A model generated the notes under the pieces. That model was not told the origin of the DNA and ran no database searches. It saw nothing but the letters and a program-made list of their open reading frames with translations. Made by a program: the position numbers and the translations under genes. Positions 1 to 12,336 of a stretch of 64,000 nucleotides of DNA are shown here, piece by piece (position 1 is the first letter of the stretch; each line of letters opens with the position of its first letter). The stretch spans positions 216,446,547 to 216,510,546 of the forward strand of contig CM056995.1 in the NCBI GenBank assembly GCA_029891345.1, written 5' to 3'. This stretch comes from Dryococelus australis. Lineage: Eukaryota > Arthropoda > Insecta > Phasmatodea > Phasmatidae.

Positions 1-80
1 AACAATTCAACTAGGTGCTCAAAATTGATATTTGCATCTTGTCGAAGTCAAAAATTGTGAAAAATCTGCTGAAACTTATA

Positions 81-161
81 TGAATATACCGTTTGCTTGC
101 ACCGTTCACTTTTAAGTACACTGAATATACCGTTTGCTTGCACCGTTCACTTTAAGTACAC
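81..161. repeat. 41-bp direct tandem duplication
   Basis: Two adjacent nearly identical units of 41 bp begin at 81 and 122. Both run from TGAATATACCGTTTGC to TTAAGTACAC, and they differ by one T in a homopolymer. No coding potential is evident. Confidence 0.85.
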
Positions 162-162
162 T

Positions 163-2414
163 GAATGTAAATGTTGGGGATAGTTTTCGTTGCTTTTCAG
201 ATTGAACACTCTCAAAGTTCTTGTTATGCAGCCATTTATGTATTTTAATATTGATGTGGTAAGAACAGGTTGGCGTTCGTGGTTTATTCAAACTTTGAAA
301 ACATAGGAGATCGTCATAACTTCAAAAAACGAATGTCTCTAGGAGATGTAAACGCTTTTTTCGTGCAGAGAAAATTAGAATTTTGTTTATTGAAATATGC
401 CTACACTAAAAATTTCAAACTTAACGGTAAATATTTTGTATTTCATGCATGCATTTTTACACCAATGAGAAACATAATTAATTAACTAGGGCAATGTAAA
501 GCTCCCAAAAATTTTATGAATTGGAAAATTAATAATTTTAACATAAATTCTAATACAATTTCATCCTAATCTACGGAAGAAGGTTACATATTACTACAAT
601 TTTATTTTTAACTCACTGCATCTATTATTGTATATGGAAAAAGAATACTTCCAAAGGACACAGAGGATTAAATATGTAACGCTACTTTAATATGCCTGAA
701 ACCGTTATACGTTATACATATCCTTTAGTACTTCGCTTCTTTAGTGGGTTATAGTATTTATCTAATTAAGTAATTTGAATTATGGGTAATTTTTCCTAGT
801 AAAATTTAAATGTGGTTTCATTTATTTATTATCGTAAAGGAAGTTTCTGAATTCTCAAACAATGCATACTTATGCGTACTTGACTCCGGAAATGATCATA
901 ACCGTGTGTATACTAGCGCTGTTCAAATTCCAACTAGAATACACAGGATCTATACTTGGTAAGTATTTGAAATGTATACTTGCTGGGCATACTTACGTAC
1001 TTGCGACAGTTGCCATATTGTATTTCAGGTGTGAAAATTAACTTGCATGTTTTGTGGTTATAAAGCTCGCCAGTTTTAAAAGTTAATAAGTATTTACAAA
1101 ATGTCGTTCTGTTGTACGTGTAAATAGTTGTCAGTTTGGTAAATGTGCTTCCAATTATAGATAAAATTAGAGCGTTTTGTAGACGTCTGTAGCATATTTT
1201 CCAGATGTATGATTACAAATAATATAACATTTACAATCCGCATTTTCAAGTTATTACAAACCCCGTTGAATTGTATTTCTCTTTCTTTGTTATCAATGTA
1301 TAATTTCAAACACATGGTAAGATACGTCGAGGGACGAGGAAAGAAAGCCAGTTTTTGTGTAACGCCCCTTTACATACGATAGATAAATGCAAAAAATCCC
1401 ATAACAACTGTGATAGTTTGTTTTCAATCTTCCAATAACGTGATAAAGCAATATCCCAAGGCTATTGGTGTGGTATAAATACTTACAAAATCAAGATAAG
1501 CTGAACAGATAAACAAAACAACAGGATACCGAAGTGTAAGACTTACTATATTTCTGCAATTTGTCTGTCTGCTGTACAATTTCTACTTAAAGGGTACAAC
1601 GAACAAATACAGACATTATATTGGCATATTTGTTAGCATTAGTTTTCAATGAAAACAACACACACCTGTTGTCTTGCTGCTCTGCCAAGCAACCAGTGTA
1701 CGACAACATTTCTGCGCCACCTTTTATTTCCCTCCTGTACGTGCCCACTAATGCTCTATTAATTCCTCATTCCCGGCTAAAGCCATGTTTCAGCGCTTAG
1801 ACAAGTAAGATGTCAATGTACAAAACCATGACACCAAAATACATAATTTTTTTTATAAGGTTATTTATAACACCATATTGCACTGAATTTTTCTATTGTT
1901 ATATATTTCTGATATTTCCACCAGAATGTGCGACAAGTCTAACATGAATAGCTGATGACTGTCTGAATAATTTGAACAGGTAAACGAATAGTACACGTCA
2001 CTACTAGTACGCAATTGTATATACTTAATAAGTACACACTGAGAGTTCAGAAATATCCAAAGTGTTCTAAGCGCGGGGGGTGGGGTAAATTTATTTGAGT
2101 TGGGGGAAGGAAGTTAGTTATTATTTCACTTGCCTACGAGAGTCTGTAACAGATCGGTGCCTGCACCAGTGTTACAATTTTATGTTCAGTTTATTTCGCA
2201 CATTTAATTATTTGGGGATTTGTAGTACTCAGAGATAGAGTAACTTAAGTAGGCTCGCAATTATTTTGTATTTACATCATATTAGTTAGAACACGTTATA
2301 TGAAGTATGAGTTAAATTGGAGGAGCTGGAGGGATAATTGAAGTTAAATATAATTTAATTACGCCACGTGACATTATTTAGTTTGGATGCTATTTAAATA
2401 GAATGTCTTCACTT
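163..2414. other. No gene recognised
   Basis: AT-rich DNA with only short chance reading frames. The longest open stretches, near 270-485 (+) and 1094-1315 (-), have low-complexity composition and no motif I know. A G-rich tract lies near 2074-2110. Confidence 0.6.
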
Positions 2415-2640
2415 GAATCATGGCTCCGAAGACTGATGACTGTTGACGTATTACGGAGGTCGGCACAATCCATCTCCAGACGTCTTCATCTTGGCGACCA
2501 AAGACCCAAGACCATGTCCGCCGCGCTTCCAGCCTTAATATTGGACACGTGTTAACTAACGAACTCCAAGGCCTTCCGCCCCGTTGGATGAGGTTCCTGT
2601 CCTGTGTTTCAGCTCATGTGCTCAGGGAGATAAATTAATA
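2415..2640. repeat. Interspersed repeat, copy 1 of 2
   Basis: This segment aligns with 15395-15625 in the same orientation. Shared landmarks are GCTGATGACT-like and CATCTC(C/T)(A/G)GAC motifs, then CCGCGCTTCCAGCCTTAATATTGG in this copy against the decayed CGCCATCTTTTAAGCCG version in the other. GC content is higher than in the flanks. No open frame is shared, so I treat it as a fragment of an unidentified mobile element. Confidence 0.5.
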
Positions 2641-3150
2641 TACAAGAACACGCAATAATTTAATATTTGTAACTTGTAGTTACTTCATATTCAGTGTTCA
2701 ATGCATAGCTTAACCATAAATAATGACACACAAACAAAAATCTAGTTGGCGTTTAGAACAGCGGTACCTTAAATTTATCCAGCAGAAGTACAAACTTCAC
2801 AGAGCATCGATTAACTGACCAAGGACGGATTTCAAAATCGACTTAAGTTCGGCTTGGAATCAATCACATCCCGAAGCATGCCGGTGGCCTCCGGAAACAG
2901 AAAATTCACTCCGTCATCGATGTTGAGGACAGGTTCAGATGTTCGTGGATATTGACCCATCTGGGAGGAGCTGGGTTCGGGTACAATCTTGCGTTTGGAG
3001 CGAGGTCTCTGAGAAGCTGCTCATTGATGTGAGGTGACAGGTTGCTGTACTGTGGTGGCTGAGTCTACCAACTACGGCGAAGATGGATCTGCGACGGCGG
3101 TCTTCGAGGTATGCAGATCCGATGTTGATGACTCACAGTTTGCCGTATGC
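2641..3150. other. Unassigned, with an open minus-strand stretch
   Basis: The minus strand between about 2838 and 3030 is open for roughly 60 codons in a frame rich in Ser, Pro and Arg that includes FLFPEATGMLRDVID. It has no start codon and I do not recognise it. It could be an exon fragment or transposon debris. Confidence 0.3.
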
Positions 3151-3850
3151 AGGGGGGATTTGTCTCGACATATTGCACTGCAAAAAAGAATGGGAAAATT
3201 ACCTGACAAGTGTAAGGTAATATTGGCAAGTTTGTGGGGGAAGTATGTTTTCTTTACAGGTAAGGTAAAATTACCGTATTCAGGAGTAAAATTCACGAAC
3301 ATGGTAGTGGAAAATCTCACATGGATGAGAAAATTACCTTACGACGCGTGCATCTCTTCAGTATTCTCAACAGGTTAATTTGGGGGGGGGGGGAGGGGAA
3401 GGCGGAAGAAACAATTCGGTAATACACTAATATTCACTGATGCTGATACGCTATCGTCGTGGTGTATTTCATAGCGCATCGGCCTATCTAGGTATAGGGC
3501 CGTGGTTTGCGCCCCCTACCAGCAAGTGTCGAGGATATTGGTGTTAAAGTTTTGGTTTCTATTCGTCAGAGGATATAAGTAATAAAAATATTAGCAATAC
3601 TAATTCTCCGGAATATTTTTATATTTTGTTTTATTATACAAATAGTTATTTTTCCTTACTTGTATGGATATTTTCCCTCATTTTTGTCAGATACTATTCT
3701 CGTACGGTTAGGTAAAAGTATTTTTATTTGTTATGTAAATTAACTCTACATTTAAGAGGTAATTTTACCTTACGTAAAAAAATGTAAAAAAATTTGTGAT
3801 AAAATACCCTTACATGTAAGGGAATTTTATCTCAAATTTTTTTACAGTCT
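3150..3850. mobile_element. Composite non-autonomous element with GGTAA/TTACC repeats
   Basis: GGTAA and TTACC motifs recur in both orientations in two blocks (3190-3350 and 3700-3850) around a tRNA-like segment at about 3456-3600. The architecture matches 31831-33025, where the repeated motif is CCGTAA/TTACGG and the same tRNA-like segment lies inside. Clustered short motifs on both strands near the ends are typical of transposase-binding subterminal repeats. The left terminus is not defined. Confidence 0.4.
3456..3600 (+). repeat. tRNA-like SINE family 2, copy a
   Basis: Contains a segment GTGGTGTATTTCATAGCGC resembling an A box and GTGGTTTGCGCCCC in the B-box position. The 3' portion reads TTGGTGTTAAAGTTTTGGTT. 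It aligns with the reverse complement of 31995-32112 and weakly with 40866-41020. Confidence 0.5.
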
Positions 3851-4845
3851 GCAGCAGCTACCACGTCGTCAGGCGAGCACTGAAGTTTGGTGACTTCGCA
3901 CACGTAAAAAAAAATACTTGCCGTAGCCTGGGGTGCCGTCGATAAATTGTTGGGAAGGTTCGAATGAGTCGGGTTTCCCAGCACTGATCCAGTCCAAATT
4001 ACCGTCACACACCTCTTCATTCTCCTTGAGTTTTCTACCGGACCAGTAACTATAGGTAACGTGACTTTAGTCCAAGTTTTACGTAATGATACATTCTTGC
4101 AGGATGGAAGCCAGCCATGTGTCTGTCTGCCGCGAACTGGATAATCCTCAACGTAGCGGGGCCTGATTTATATAGGACTGATTACAAATGGCGATGCTGC
4201 TTCCGTTTTGGAAAATCGGTCGTGACATCATTTCATGATATCGGCAAGCAGTAACAGGAACATTGATACGGTCTCCCTAAGAGCAACGAAACATTTACAT
4301 TTGCTGCAGGTAACTTCGCCTTCCACATCCGCACTATGTCGTCGTCGTTGGACGACGCATATGCGTGCTCCGAATCCAAGTTAGTGCCCTGTCAATTACA
4401 TACATGTTACATAACACGTACCTGTAAAATTTATTTACCGCACTAACGAGAGAAAAAATTTGATGACTTGAATTTAACTTTACGTAAAAATTCGTACGTT
4501 AACACAGAAGACAAATGTGATGTACAAGGCTTGTATATTGTCGGCATCATCCTACTCCTGTCGTTAATACTTACCATGCTTTTCGTACCATATACACCGT
4601 TACAGCTTTCGTTAATTTCGTCTGGCCAGGGCTAACTGCAAATGTGAACGTAGGACTCGTTATCTTCACATAGGAAGCTCGCTAAAAGCTGGGAGGTGTC
4701 TTGCAATGAAAATGTATTCCACCTGAGCCGGAAATGAATATTCCTATTGCACGTTTCAAAATGCCAAGCCACGAATCTCACCACACTCATCTTTGAAACA
4801 GATTTCATACTTTACAAAGTGTTGGCTTGTACAGACGTTATCATA
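3851..4845. other. No gene recognised
   Basis: Mixed-composition DNA with short open frames only. No repeat shared with the rest of the window was noticed. Confidence 0.5.
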
Positions 4846-5106
4846 CTGGGAATTAGGGTGAGTGTAGAGATTTGGGCTGCTCTTAACAGCGAGGTCTTGA
4901 GAACCGATGAGGGTGATGGACATGAATATGGAGCTTCGCCGGAATGAAGGAGTGGTGAAAACGGGAGAACCCCGAGAAAACCCGCCGACCAACGGCATCG
5001 TCCGGCACGATTCCCACTTGCGAAAATCCTGTGACCCGACCGGGAATTGATCCCGATTCGCCTTGGTGAGAGGATAACACGCTAACCGCTCAGCCACCAC
5101 GGCTCC
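4846..5106 (-). mobile_element. tRNA-derived SINE family 1, copy 1
   Basis: Reads on the minus strand from 5106. The head GTGGTGGCTGAGCGGTTAGC fits a class II (Ser/Leu-like) tRNA A box, and CGGGATCAATTCCCG is a degenerate B box. A conserved body follows with CGTGCCGGACGATGCC, CGGGTTTTCTCGG, CTCATCGGTTCTCAAGAC and CCCAAATCTCT. Seven copies occur in the window. SINEs are Pol III transcribed and mobilised by a partner LINE; no partner was identified. Confidence 0.85.
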
Positions 5107-5439
5107 TACCACGAGTTAGATCGAACATGCTGCGGTTGACATCTTCCACTGGGCGAGGATCTGAAAGCAGGTTAATTACCTATCCTTCAGATCCGCTGTA
5201 GTCATCGACTTCAAACTGGTACTCTGTTGATTGTGACGGCGGGTAGCCGCGAGACTTGGTAATCTTCTTGTAACCCTAGCATCTGCAGATTGGAAGACAT
5301 GATTACTGGCGAGGCTGAGAACTGGCGATTTAGCGTTCTGCTGGATGGATGCTTGCTGATCGCCTTTGCAATGCACCGTCCATCTAATTGCATCGTGGCG
5401 ACCGTCCATCTTTAGATCGTAACTGATTGTTCCTGCACA
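5107..5439. other. Unassigned, perhaps decayed Polinton-like coding DNA
   Basis: Lies between a SINE and an integrase relic. Composition is coding-like, with higher GC than the flanks, but I could not align it to the intact integrase locus. The open minus-strand frames here are antisense shadows. Confidence 0.3.
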
Positions 5440-5595
5440 CCAAACTTGGCTCTATGGTTCTTCTTCCACACGCGATATCAGCTGACTTGTAGTGACAGTC
5501 GATGCCATATAGCGAATTGGTCTGGGCCAGGCTGGACAAGACAAAGAATGCATGCATTGTCACCAAGGCCATGTGTTTGAGAATGTACGACATGG
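5440..5595 (+). pseudogene. Polinton/Maverick-type integrase relic
   Basis: The plus strand aligns with the better-preserved integrase at 46574-47209. Bases around 5490-5560 match the segment encoding its TVIDAY..WAR..K..TKAM region: here SELVWARLDKTK is followed by TKAM. Upstream, ISADLV parallels the QADLV motif holding the first catalytic Asp, with a deletion in between. The catalytic DD(x33)E core is otherwise missing, frames are broken and a stop follows at about 5606. It is a remnant, not a gene. A minus-strand frame here with a signal-peptide-like start (5593 to 5384) is its antisense and is not credible. Confidence 0.6.
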
Positions 5596-5599
5596 GAGA

Positions 5600-6110
5600 T
5601 ATCTTGTAGCAAATACTAAAAAATAATTATAACTAGCAAAAGCTATAGTGTGCAATACTGGAAAATGTTCATTGTTTTAAAGTCGTAATTTAGTGGCCAT
5701 TGCGCAGATATGATTGATTGGTATGGGTGGAAGGATAATTTTGTTATGTAAGGTTAATGAATAATTTTTGTGCAGTGGGCGAGTTGGTGGTGGAGTGGCG
5801 AACAAGGGAAGAGGGTCTTATTTATGTGTTACTCGATTTTTAAGAACTGGTTTTCGCTTTTTTATAAATTTGTGGGTGGGGGCAATGAGTATCAAGGTTA
5901 TGTTCGCCAACATTCAACATTGTGGTTGAAGTCAGTGATGTAATATGTTCCTAAACTTTTATTAAGTTCGTCGTTTTTTTTTGCAATTTGTTCTCAATTT
6001 TTAGGGTTTAATGTTATTGGAGTCAAGGTCAAGGTCACCAATATCCAACATGGGGGTCGAAGTCGGCAACTTAATATACTTTTAATATCCAGCAACACAG
6101 CACAGATGAT
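5600..6110 (+). repeat. Non-coding flank block of the Polinton-like element, copy 1
   Basis: Aligns over several hundred bases with 47660-48200: shared TAACTAGCAAA, GTAATTTAGTGGCCA, GATTGATTGGTATG and GGTCAAGGTCACCAA. A third copy of its distal part lies at 14540-14835. In two loci it follows the integrase directly, so I infer it is the terminal non-coding part of the element. Confidence 0.6.
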
Positions 6111-6338
6111 TTTAACTTGCAGTGTACTTGGCAAATTAATTTTAGTATTGTTCATCTGATCACAGTTAACAAAATTGAATTCGATTCGAGCGTTTACTTC
6201 ACACCATATACCTAAGGGGAATGCCCACAAACAATCACGATAACACCCGGATATAAAAATCCCTCCCAAGACTGCGATATGAATACTCGGGAAGTTTAAA
6301 TCCTTGAAAATTAGATCTGTAGCAGTAGGATATTGTTG

Positions 6339-6600
6339 GATGCGATGTGGCTGAGCGGTTAGACTGCTCGCCTCCCCACCAAGGTGAGCCGAATTCAATC
6401 TCCGACCGGGTCACCCCGGATTCTCGCAAGTGGGAATCCAGCCGGACCATGCCGCTGGTCGGGGGGTTTGCTCAGGGATCTTCCGTTCCCGCCACCATTC
6501 CATTCTATGCTGCTCCATTCTCGCCTCATTTTACCCTCATCGTCTCTCAATACCTTGTTGTCAAGATCCGCCCAAATCTCTCAACTCAAAACCTTTGGCT
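6339..6600 (+). mobile_element. tRNA-derived SINE family 1, copy 2
   Basis: Well-preserved head with GTGGCTGAGCGGTTAGACTG (A-box region) and CCACCAAGGTGAGCCGAATTC. The body has CCGGACCATGCCGCTGGTCGG, CGTCTCTCAATACC and CCCAAATCTCTC. Same orientation as the window; the tail runs into unrelated AT-rich DNA. Confidence 0.85.
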
Positions 6601-8679
6601 TGAGGAAATTGTGCAGGAAAGCCCTAGAAATATTTTCCTAATTTTTTATATTTTCGATTTTTTTTAGTCTTTAGATATACCTAATAGGATGTCTACAGAA
6701 AATAATTGTATTTTGCCTATTTTGGAAAGACGGCGTGTTACGTCTGGAAATTTTCGGAATAATAATTACTGTTTGCTTCTTCGGATTTAAAATTATGGAC
6801 AGTAATTACGGGGCGCTGACTGGAGTACCGCGTGGAAACATTTCGCTGACCATTGACACCATTTTGGCAGCGTGTGGAGTTGAAGCTTACTGTATAAACT
6901 TCTGTTTCACCTCTGTACTCTCAAGTTCTCTGTGACGTTTCATCTGGCTAGGCTGAAAAACCTTTAAGGCGGCCGCCCACCTGCACCGTTCCTTCCTTTT
7001 TTTTTTTTTTTTTTGCGGAGAAACGCGGGAGCTAAAAGAGCGCAATCACCACTATGCGCAGGGCTCTGAACTGGCGTGCAGTGTTCTCGTAGTGCTGCGT
7101 GTACCTATGGCACTTTCAATGTTGGGTGACCCTTTAATTTTACTAATGAAAACTCTAGCGAAGTTCAAGAGGCTCCTGTCGTATTTGGATCGTTTCCGGC
7201 TTGTGTGATTTAAAATACTGCAGTCGAGGAAAAAGTCGGTTTTTAACCATGATTGAATGCTCCAAAATAATATTTAGAGCATACATGGGAACTTTATAAA
7301 GTATAATTCCGTCCTCATCTGGGGTATGGTGTCTTTTGTAGGTAAACATACTGAGAGCAAGTTTAACAGTTTCGTAAAAAAAAAAAAAACGCATTAAAAA
7401 CACTTTGCACAACAGTTCAAGCGCGATCAGGTCCGAGTGGGATTTTCGACGTGCGGTGTGATAATGATGGGGCCGTGAGGAGGGGGAGAGGCGGGAATCC
7501 CCACGCCGTCACTATATCTGCCATATTACCAGCACTAAAATTCCCGCCTAGAAAATTCCCAGAACCACAGTTGTTAAATCAGGGCCTCTGCAGTAACCGT
7601 CAGTTAAAAAAAAAAATAGACATTTTTTTTTTTTTTTTGCTTTGTAAATTATTCATTGCTGGGTACTATATCAAAGTTAAATTCTATCAGATTCCGTATA
7701 TAGAGAATATATCTGGATTCCACTGACAAACTTAGGCTGCAAGTCAATCACGAAAACATATTTTGAATACATTTATACGACCTATGGACATAAGTGCATC
7801 TTAAGGATGGTACATATATATAAATTTGCACGTGAAACACTAGTTTATTGCAAATTTTGGGGAAATAATATTCAAGCTGGAACACACTCTGTGCGGATAT
7901 TGTAAAATTGAACAAAAATATAAAAACACAACACCTGTCGCGGTCATAAAATTATTTCATGGAAATAATGACGGTTGCTATCATTATTCGAACTATTCTG
8001 CTTTACGCAGTGGCATTTTTCGGGTTTAAAAACATTTTTTTTTAAATTCAAATATCACAATTATTTAAAAAGTTGGCCGTACGTAAAAACCCTCAGTCTT
8101 GCCATTTTCGAGTGATTTTTGTTTTAATTACAAAATAATGCTTACCAAAACCTGACAAGTGATCAACAAACACAGCACTTCTATGCACCTCTATGTCGGA
8201 TCTTACCCTACCATTAATAGCGGTAACAATGCTGCCATGTATTTGTAAGTACTATTTAGGAATTAGAACAAAAATTATTTGAAAACGGCGAGGGTTTGGG
8301 TATCTACACAATGCAAACTTAACCTTTAAATGGAACATGTCGATTAAATACTTAATATGAGCAAATATGATACTACGCCATGAATATTAGTTCGAAAGAA
8401 AGGTAGTTACAATTATTACATACATTAAATAATTTTATAAAAGAAACAGGTGTTGTTGTGTTTGTAAATCTTTGTTTATTTACACATTTCACAGACACAC
8501 AATGTTCGATATTAAAAATTTTCTCCAATATTTGCAGTAATTTATTCCTTCAGGTTCTACTTCAAAGATATGTACGCTCTCAGGATACATTTTAGACACC
8601 AGTAGTTGTAGTGTGTGGGTCCTTACCCCAAAGGGATGCCGCCTTTTTTGATTGGCCATATTAATTTGGTATCAAAATG
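6601..8679. other. No gene recognised
   Basis: AT-rich with several homopolymers, including an 18-20 T run near 6996-7014 and A/T runs near 7376 and 7624. No coding signal and no internal repeat family noticed. Confidence 0.55.
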
Positions 8680-8810
8680 ATTGAAAGTGTTCATTAAATT
8701 GATTGAAAGGGTTAATCAGAAATGGAAAGGGTTCACTGGATTGAAAGGGTTAAATTTAATGAAATGGTTAAGTTTATTGAAATGGTTAAATGTATTGAAA
8801 GGGTTCAAAT
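8680..8810. repeat. Minisatellite, unit about 20 bp
   Basis: About seven degenerate tandem units built on ATTGAAAGGGTTAAAT, with unit length varying from about 14 to 22 bp. On the minus strand it is translated as an artefactual run of 'FNPFN'-like residues. Confidence 0.8.
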
Positions 8811-8959
8811 ATTTTTGTGTATAGTGCAAGAGTGTACTAAGGGTCAAATTTATTAGTTTCGTTCTTTCGTTTTGTGGGGAGCAGCAGCAGTTCTGGTACT
8901 TCTTCACCCTTGGATCTCTGGCACCTAATGATGTGTGATGTGTTGGGGGCAGGGTATAT

Positions 8960-9045
8960 CTATAACACATCCCAAAACACATCCGTTCGCCTCGGAGTCT
9001 GTTGAATAAATGAAGCGAGCTTATGTCGAGAGTCTGACTATACAT
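8960..9045 (-). repeat. Inverted copy of the 12-kb tandem unit
   Basis: The reverse complement matches 12337-12400: AGTCAGACTCTCGAC, then TTCGCTT-like, then CCGAGGCG(A/G)ACGGATGTG. It lies about 3.3 kb upstream of the array and in the opposite orientation. Confidence 0.65.
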
Positions 9046-10827
9046 ACGTAGGGTGCGGGCGGAGGCTTACGAGCGACTAAGGATATAGCTACTCGGAAAT
9101 AGAGCAACCCTTTATAGAAACGTTCTATAAATTTTTTAAATATATCAAACGTACTACAAATTTTTTCCGTTAAGCCTGTAAAATTCAAGGCACTAGTTAC
9201 CGAAACAACAATTAAAAATCATTCCAAGTTTCGTCGACCGAACACAGAAACGTAGTTTACACGAAAATAATTTTATTCCCGATAAATTAATTATTATTTT
9301 TTTATTAAAACGAGAATAGCAGCTAGCACTCTCCGAAGCCCACTAGGAGCCGCGACCGGTGAAGTTCACTGTCACGTGACGAAGCCCGCTGGCCTCCTAT
9401 CCCTTGGTTGTGGCACGGTACCCCGGCAGCCACCCGGGGAAGTCGACAGAGCTGGTGTATACATGTATCCTGGCCAAGATATTTGCGCAGAACTAAGATG
9501 GCGCCGGATAGCTAGAAGTGTGCAGATCGCTCCTCACTGCAACCCCCACCACTCCCCCACGCCTTGTCATGAAGATGACTGTGCGAAAACACAGTTTTAT
9601 CCAAGGTCACGAAAAAACACTCCAAAGGGCGTCTTCGGCGATCTGTCCCCCACCCCTCCAACACAGAGTTCGTTTTGGAGGGCTACTCTGTCCGAGTCCA
9701 CACACCCCCGCCCTTCACCATCACCCCAGAGCGCATTTTTCTGCTGGCTGCAGAACTCCCCAGTCCAAGTACCCGCCCTCACTGTCGATCCAAGATCATG
9801 CACCCTCTTGCAGTGAAGTTTGGACGCATATTTCCACTTACGCAAGTTTCAACTGATACTATGGAAGACACATGCATATATATTCAAACTTTCAATCTGT
9901 TTTAAAATATTTATTCGAATAGCATAAAAAAAAACATATTTTTCATGTAGACTTTTCTACCTCAGAAACATTAAATTATAACCAAAGTTTCAATTCAAAA
10001 GCTTCCCAGCCTAGAATTTCGACTCTACTATCTACAATAAAATGCGTATATTTGAACATATTTACAAATCGTTTTTCTTATAAAATAAATTCCGACGAGA
10101 TATTACTGATATCACACGAATTAAGGTTGAAATGACTTCTAACGGAGCTGGAATCTGTCTGTTTCCACGATATTTCAATACATTTAAGCAAAATTTATAA
10201 AGTAAAACGACGAAAGTTTTGTGATTGTATACCCCATCTTTGAGAATAGTACATTCCAACTGCCAACAAATTATTAATATCTTAAATAAATACCCGATAC
10301 AAAGAATTTTATTCCATACATTTTAGGGAATCGACACAACGAATTATCAGACAAAATTTACTGGGAAAAACGAAATTCGTATTACATACGCACATTTAAA
10401 ACAGAATACCGTTATGACAATCACAGCTCAAAATGGTTTACTCAACAGACTAGCCTTCGACTAACACAATCGTTTAGTAAACAAAGTCTTTAAAAATCCC
10501 CTACAAAATACTTAAAATCCCATCTCTCCCTACTACATTCCTGAAATTAAATTATTATTTATTCGTTGTAATCGAATACTAGGTAGACGTATTTCGTCTA
10601 GCATACGTAGATTTAATCATATGGTGAATTAGTATGCATACTTCCGCAATTAACATACAAATATTAGAACGGAAAACATTTTATATTTATTCATGAAACC
10701 TGATACTGTTTAAAACAGTAAATTCATACAGAAACAAGTTAGTTGTAATTCTGACATTGTGGGGTGAACATCTATTCGGAAGTAAACTTTATCCTCTCAC
10801 CAAAGATTATTCATTTAATCTACATTG
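9046..10827. other. No gene recognised; GC-rich island at 9330-9830
   Basis: The part from 9330 to 9830 is much richer in C and G than its surroundings and is open in more than one frame on both strands, as C-rich DNA tends to be. None of the frames shows a motif I know. An LTR, a leader region or a host promoter or exon are all possible. The rest is AT-rich. Confidence 0.4.
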
Positions 10828-11477
10828 ATGAGAATGGAGACATCACCGGATAAACTACACTGCACATACTGCGGGAAAATTTTCACTTTCGCCTACAATG
10901 TTCATAGGCTTGAGAGGAGTGAATGTTTGAAGAACTCATCTCATACGATTCTTCACTGCAAATACTGTTTTCGCCAGTTCGCAAGAACGGATAACTTAAG
11001 TCGTCATGTCAATATCAGTAAATAAAATAATCTTCCTCCTGAGAAAGTAAATGTACCGTCTACACTACATAATATCACAGAAGGAGAGGGGAATAACGTA
11101 ATTACAAGAAATGACATAGAATCGGATTGTATGAAATATACAATAACACGTGAATGTAACGATTTTCGACAAAAACTACAGCAACCAGCTGCGAATATCA
11201 GTGTCAGTGACGATATACCTAGTATTTTTAAGCAAAGTAAAGTCGATATTTTGATAAAACATCAGGTGCAGACAGCAGTGAGGATGTCAGTGACACTGTT
11301 CAAGACATTCCTTTCACAAATGCTGTGAATAATAAACATATATTTCCCGAAGTCTCCAACGAGCTAGTTAAAATACTCAGATATTTGATTAACCTGCAAA
11401 AACATGGTGAATATTACGGAATAAAAGGGATGGTTTTGATTATAACAACACTCAAGGAACGAGGTTACATCGAATGA
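10828..11477 (+). pseudogene. Zinc-finger / 'LKERGYI'-tail protein, decayed copy 1
   Basis: Starts at ATG 10828. Residues 12 onward form a first finger CTYCGKIF with a later HRLERSEC. A second finger, CKYCFRQFARTDNLSRH, has C-x2-C-x12-H and Ser where copy 3 has the last Cys. A TAA at 11023-11025 interrupts; the same frame reopens through an acidic, Asn-rich linker to about 11250. A -1 shift then leads into SSEDVSDTVQDIPF and the tail NELVKILRYLINLQ..LKERGYIE, ending at TGA 11475-11477. The tail aligns with the C-terminus of the DUF8207-like gene at 46.1-46.6 kb. I infer a Polinton-associated DNA-binding protein. It is not functional as read. Confidence 0.55.
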
Positions 11478-11697
11478 AGTAATATCTGCAAATAACCGAG
11501 AAGTACAATAACAAATTTTAGTTAATCTTACAATTATTTAATCAAAAAAGTAATTATTTCAAGTAAACATTGTGTGATAGGACTATTTTTCAATTTGAAA
11601 TGTCATGTCTTCCTCAAACCAATTAAGTCGTTTGAATTTGGTTGGAGTATTAATTAGGTTTTCTGAGGTATGAAGTATGTTTTGTGACATAAAGAGA

Positions 11698-11781
11698 CTT
11701 ATTTGAGGAATAGACAGCCTTATTTGAAGAATAAACAGTCTTATTTGAGAAATAAACAGGCTTATTTGAGGAATAAAGTAT
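11698..11781. repeat. 21-bp tandem repeat, four units
   Basis: Four units of exactly 21 bp (CTTATTTGAGGAATAGACAGC type) start at 11698, 11719, 11740 and 11761. Because 21 is a multiple of three it keeps a frame open as a repeated YL(R/K)NK(Q) peptide at 11703-12005, but nothing else supports a gene. Confidence 0.85.
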
Positions 11782-12049
11782 GTTTTGTAGAATGGTTTTG
11801 TGGAATAATGTGTAACCAGTATTTGAAAAATTTTGCTATCTATGTTTGTGAATCACCTTATATCTGTTTGTGCTATGATTTTTGTAACAGCCTATACTCG
11901 TTTGATGCTATGTGTGATAGTGTTTTGGGACGTCATGTAGTTAATTGTGTATGTTTTTGGAACAATCTGTACTTGCTTGTGTGTTTTGGAACATTCTATA
12001 TTTAGTTTTGTTAAACAGTTTTGTATAACATCTTGTAAGCTGGTGCACG

Positions 12050-12279
12050 TCATACAATCCAGTCATTGATTGACTGCCCACGAGGCGGACGGATGTGTTT
12101 TGAGAGAGGTGCAATTTCATTACGTGTTTTTTTAAATTCGTTGTTAATTCAACTAGTATAATTAATATATTAGTACGTGCATCGTAAACATAACTTTCAT
12201 CCTTTTGAAACGTAAATCGTATTCACCTCTATTTTCGAGTAGCTATAACATTAATCGCTTGTCAGCCTCCGACCGCGCT

Positions 12280-12336
<57 letters not shown>

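Noticed and set aside
4756..5112. Frames of 65-118 residues across the SINE copies (also 6347-6667, 41311-41759, 48231-48665)
   Set aside because: They are translations of the tRNA-derived SINE; such peptides are a known source of false gene models.
5384..5593. Minus-strand frame with a signal-peptide-like start and six cysteines
   Set aside because: The plus strand here aligns with the integrase at 46.7 kb, so this frame is its antisense.
6339..6420. Apparent tRNA gene
   Set aside because: Only the head of a SINE: A and B boxes are present but stems are imperfect and the SINE body follows.
9376..9856. Overlapping plus-strand frames of 112-146 residues
   Set aside because: Pro/Ser-rich in more than one frame because of C-rich DNA; no motif or codon preference separates them.
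11703..12005. 100-residue frame with YLRNKQ repeats
   Set aside because: The repeated peptide comes from a 21-bp minisatellite and the rest has no motif.
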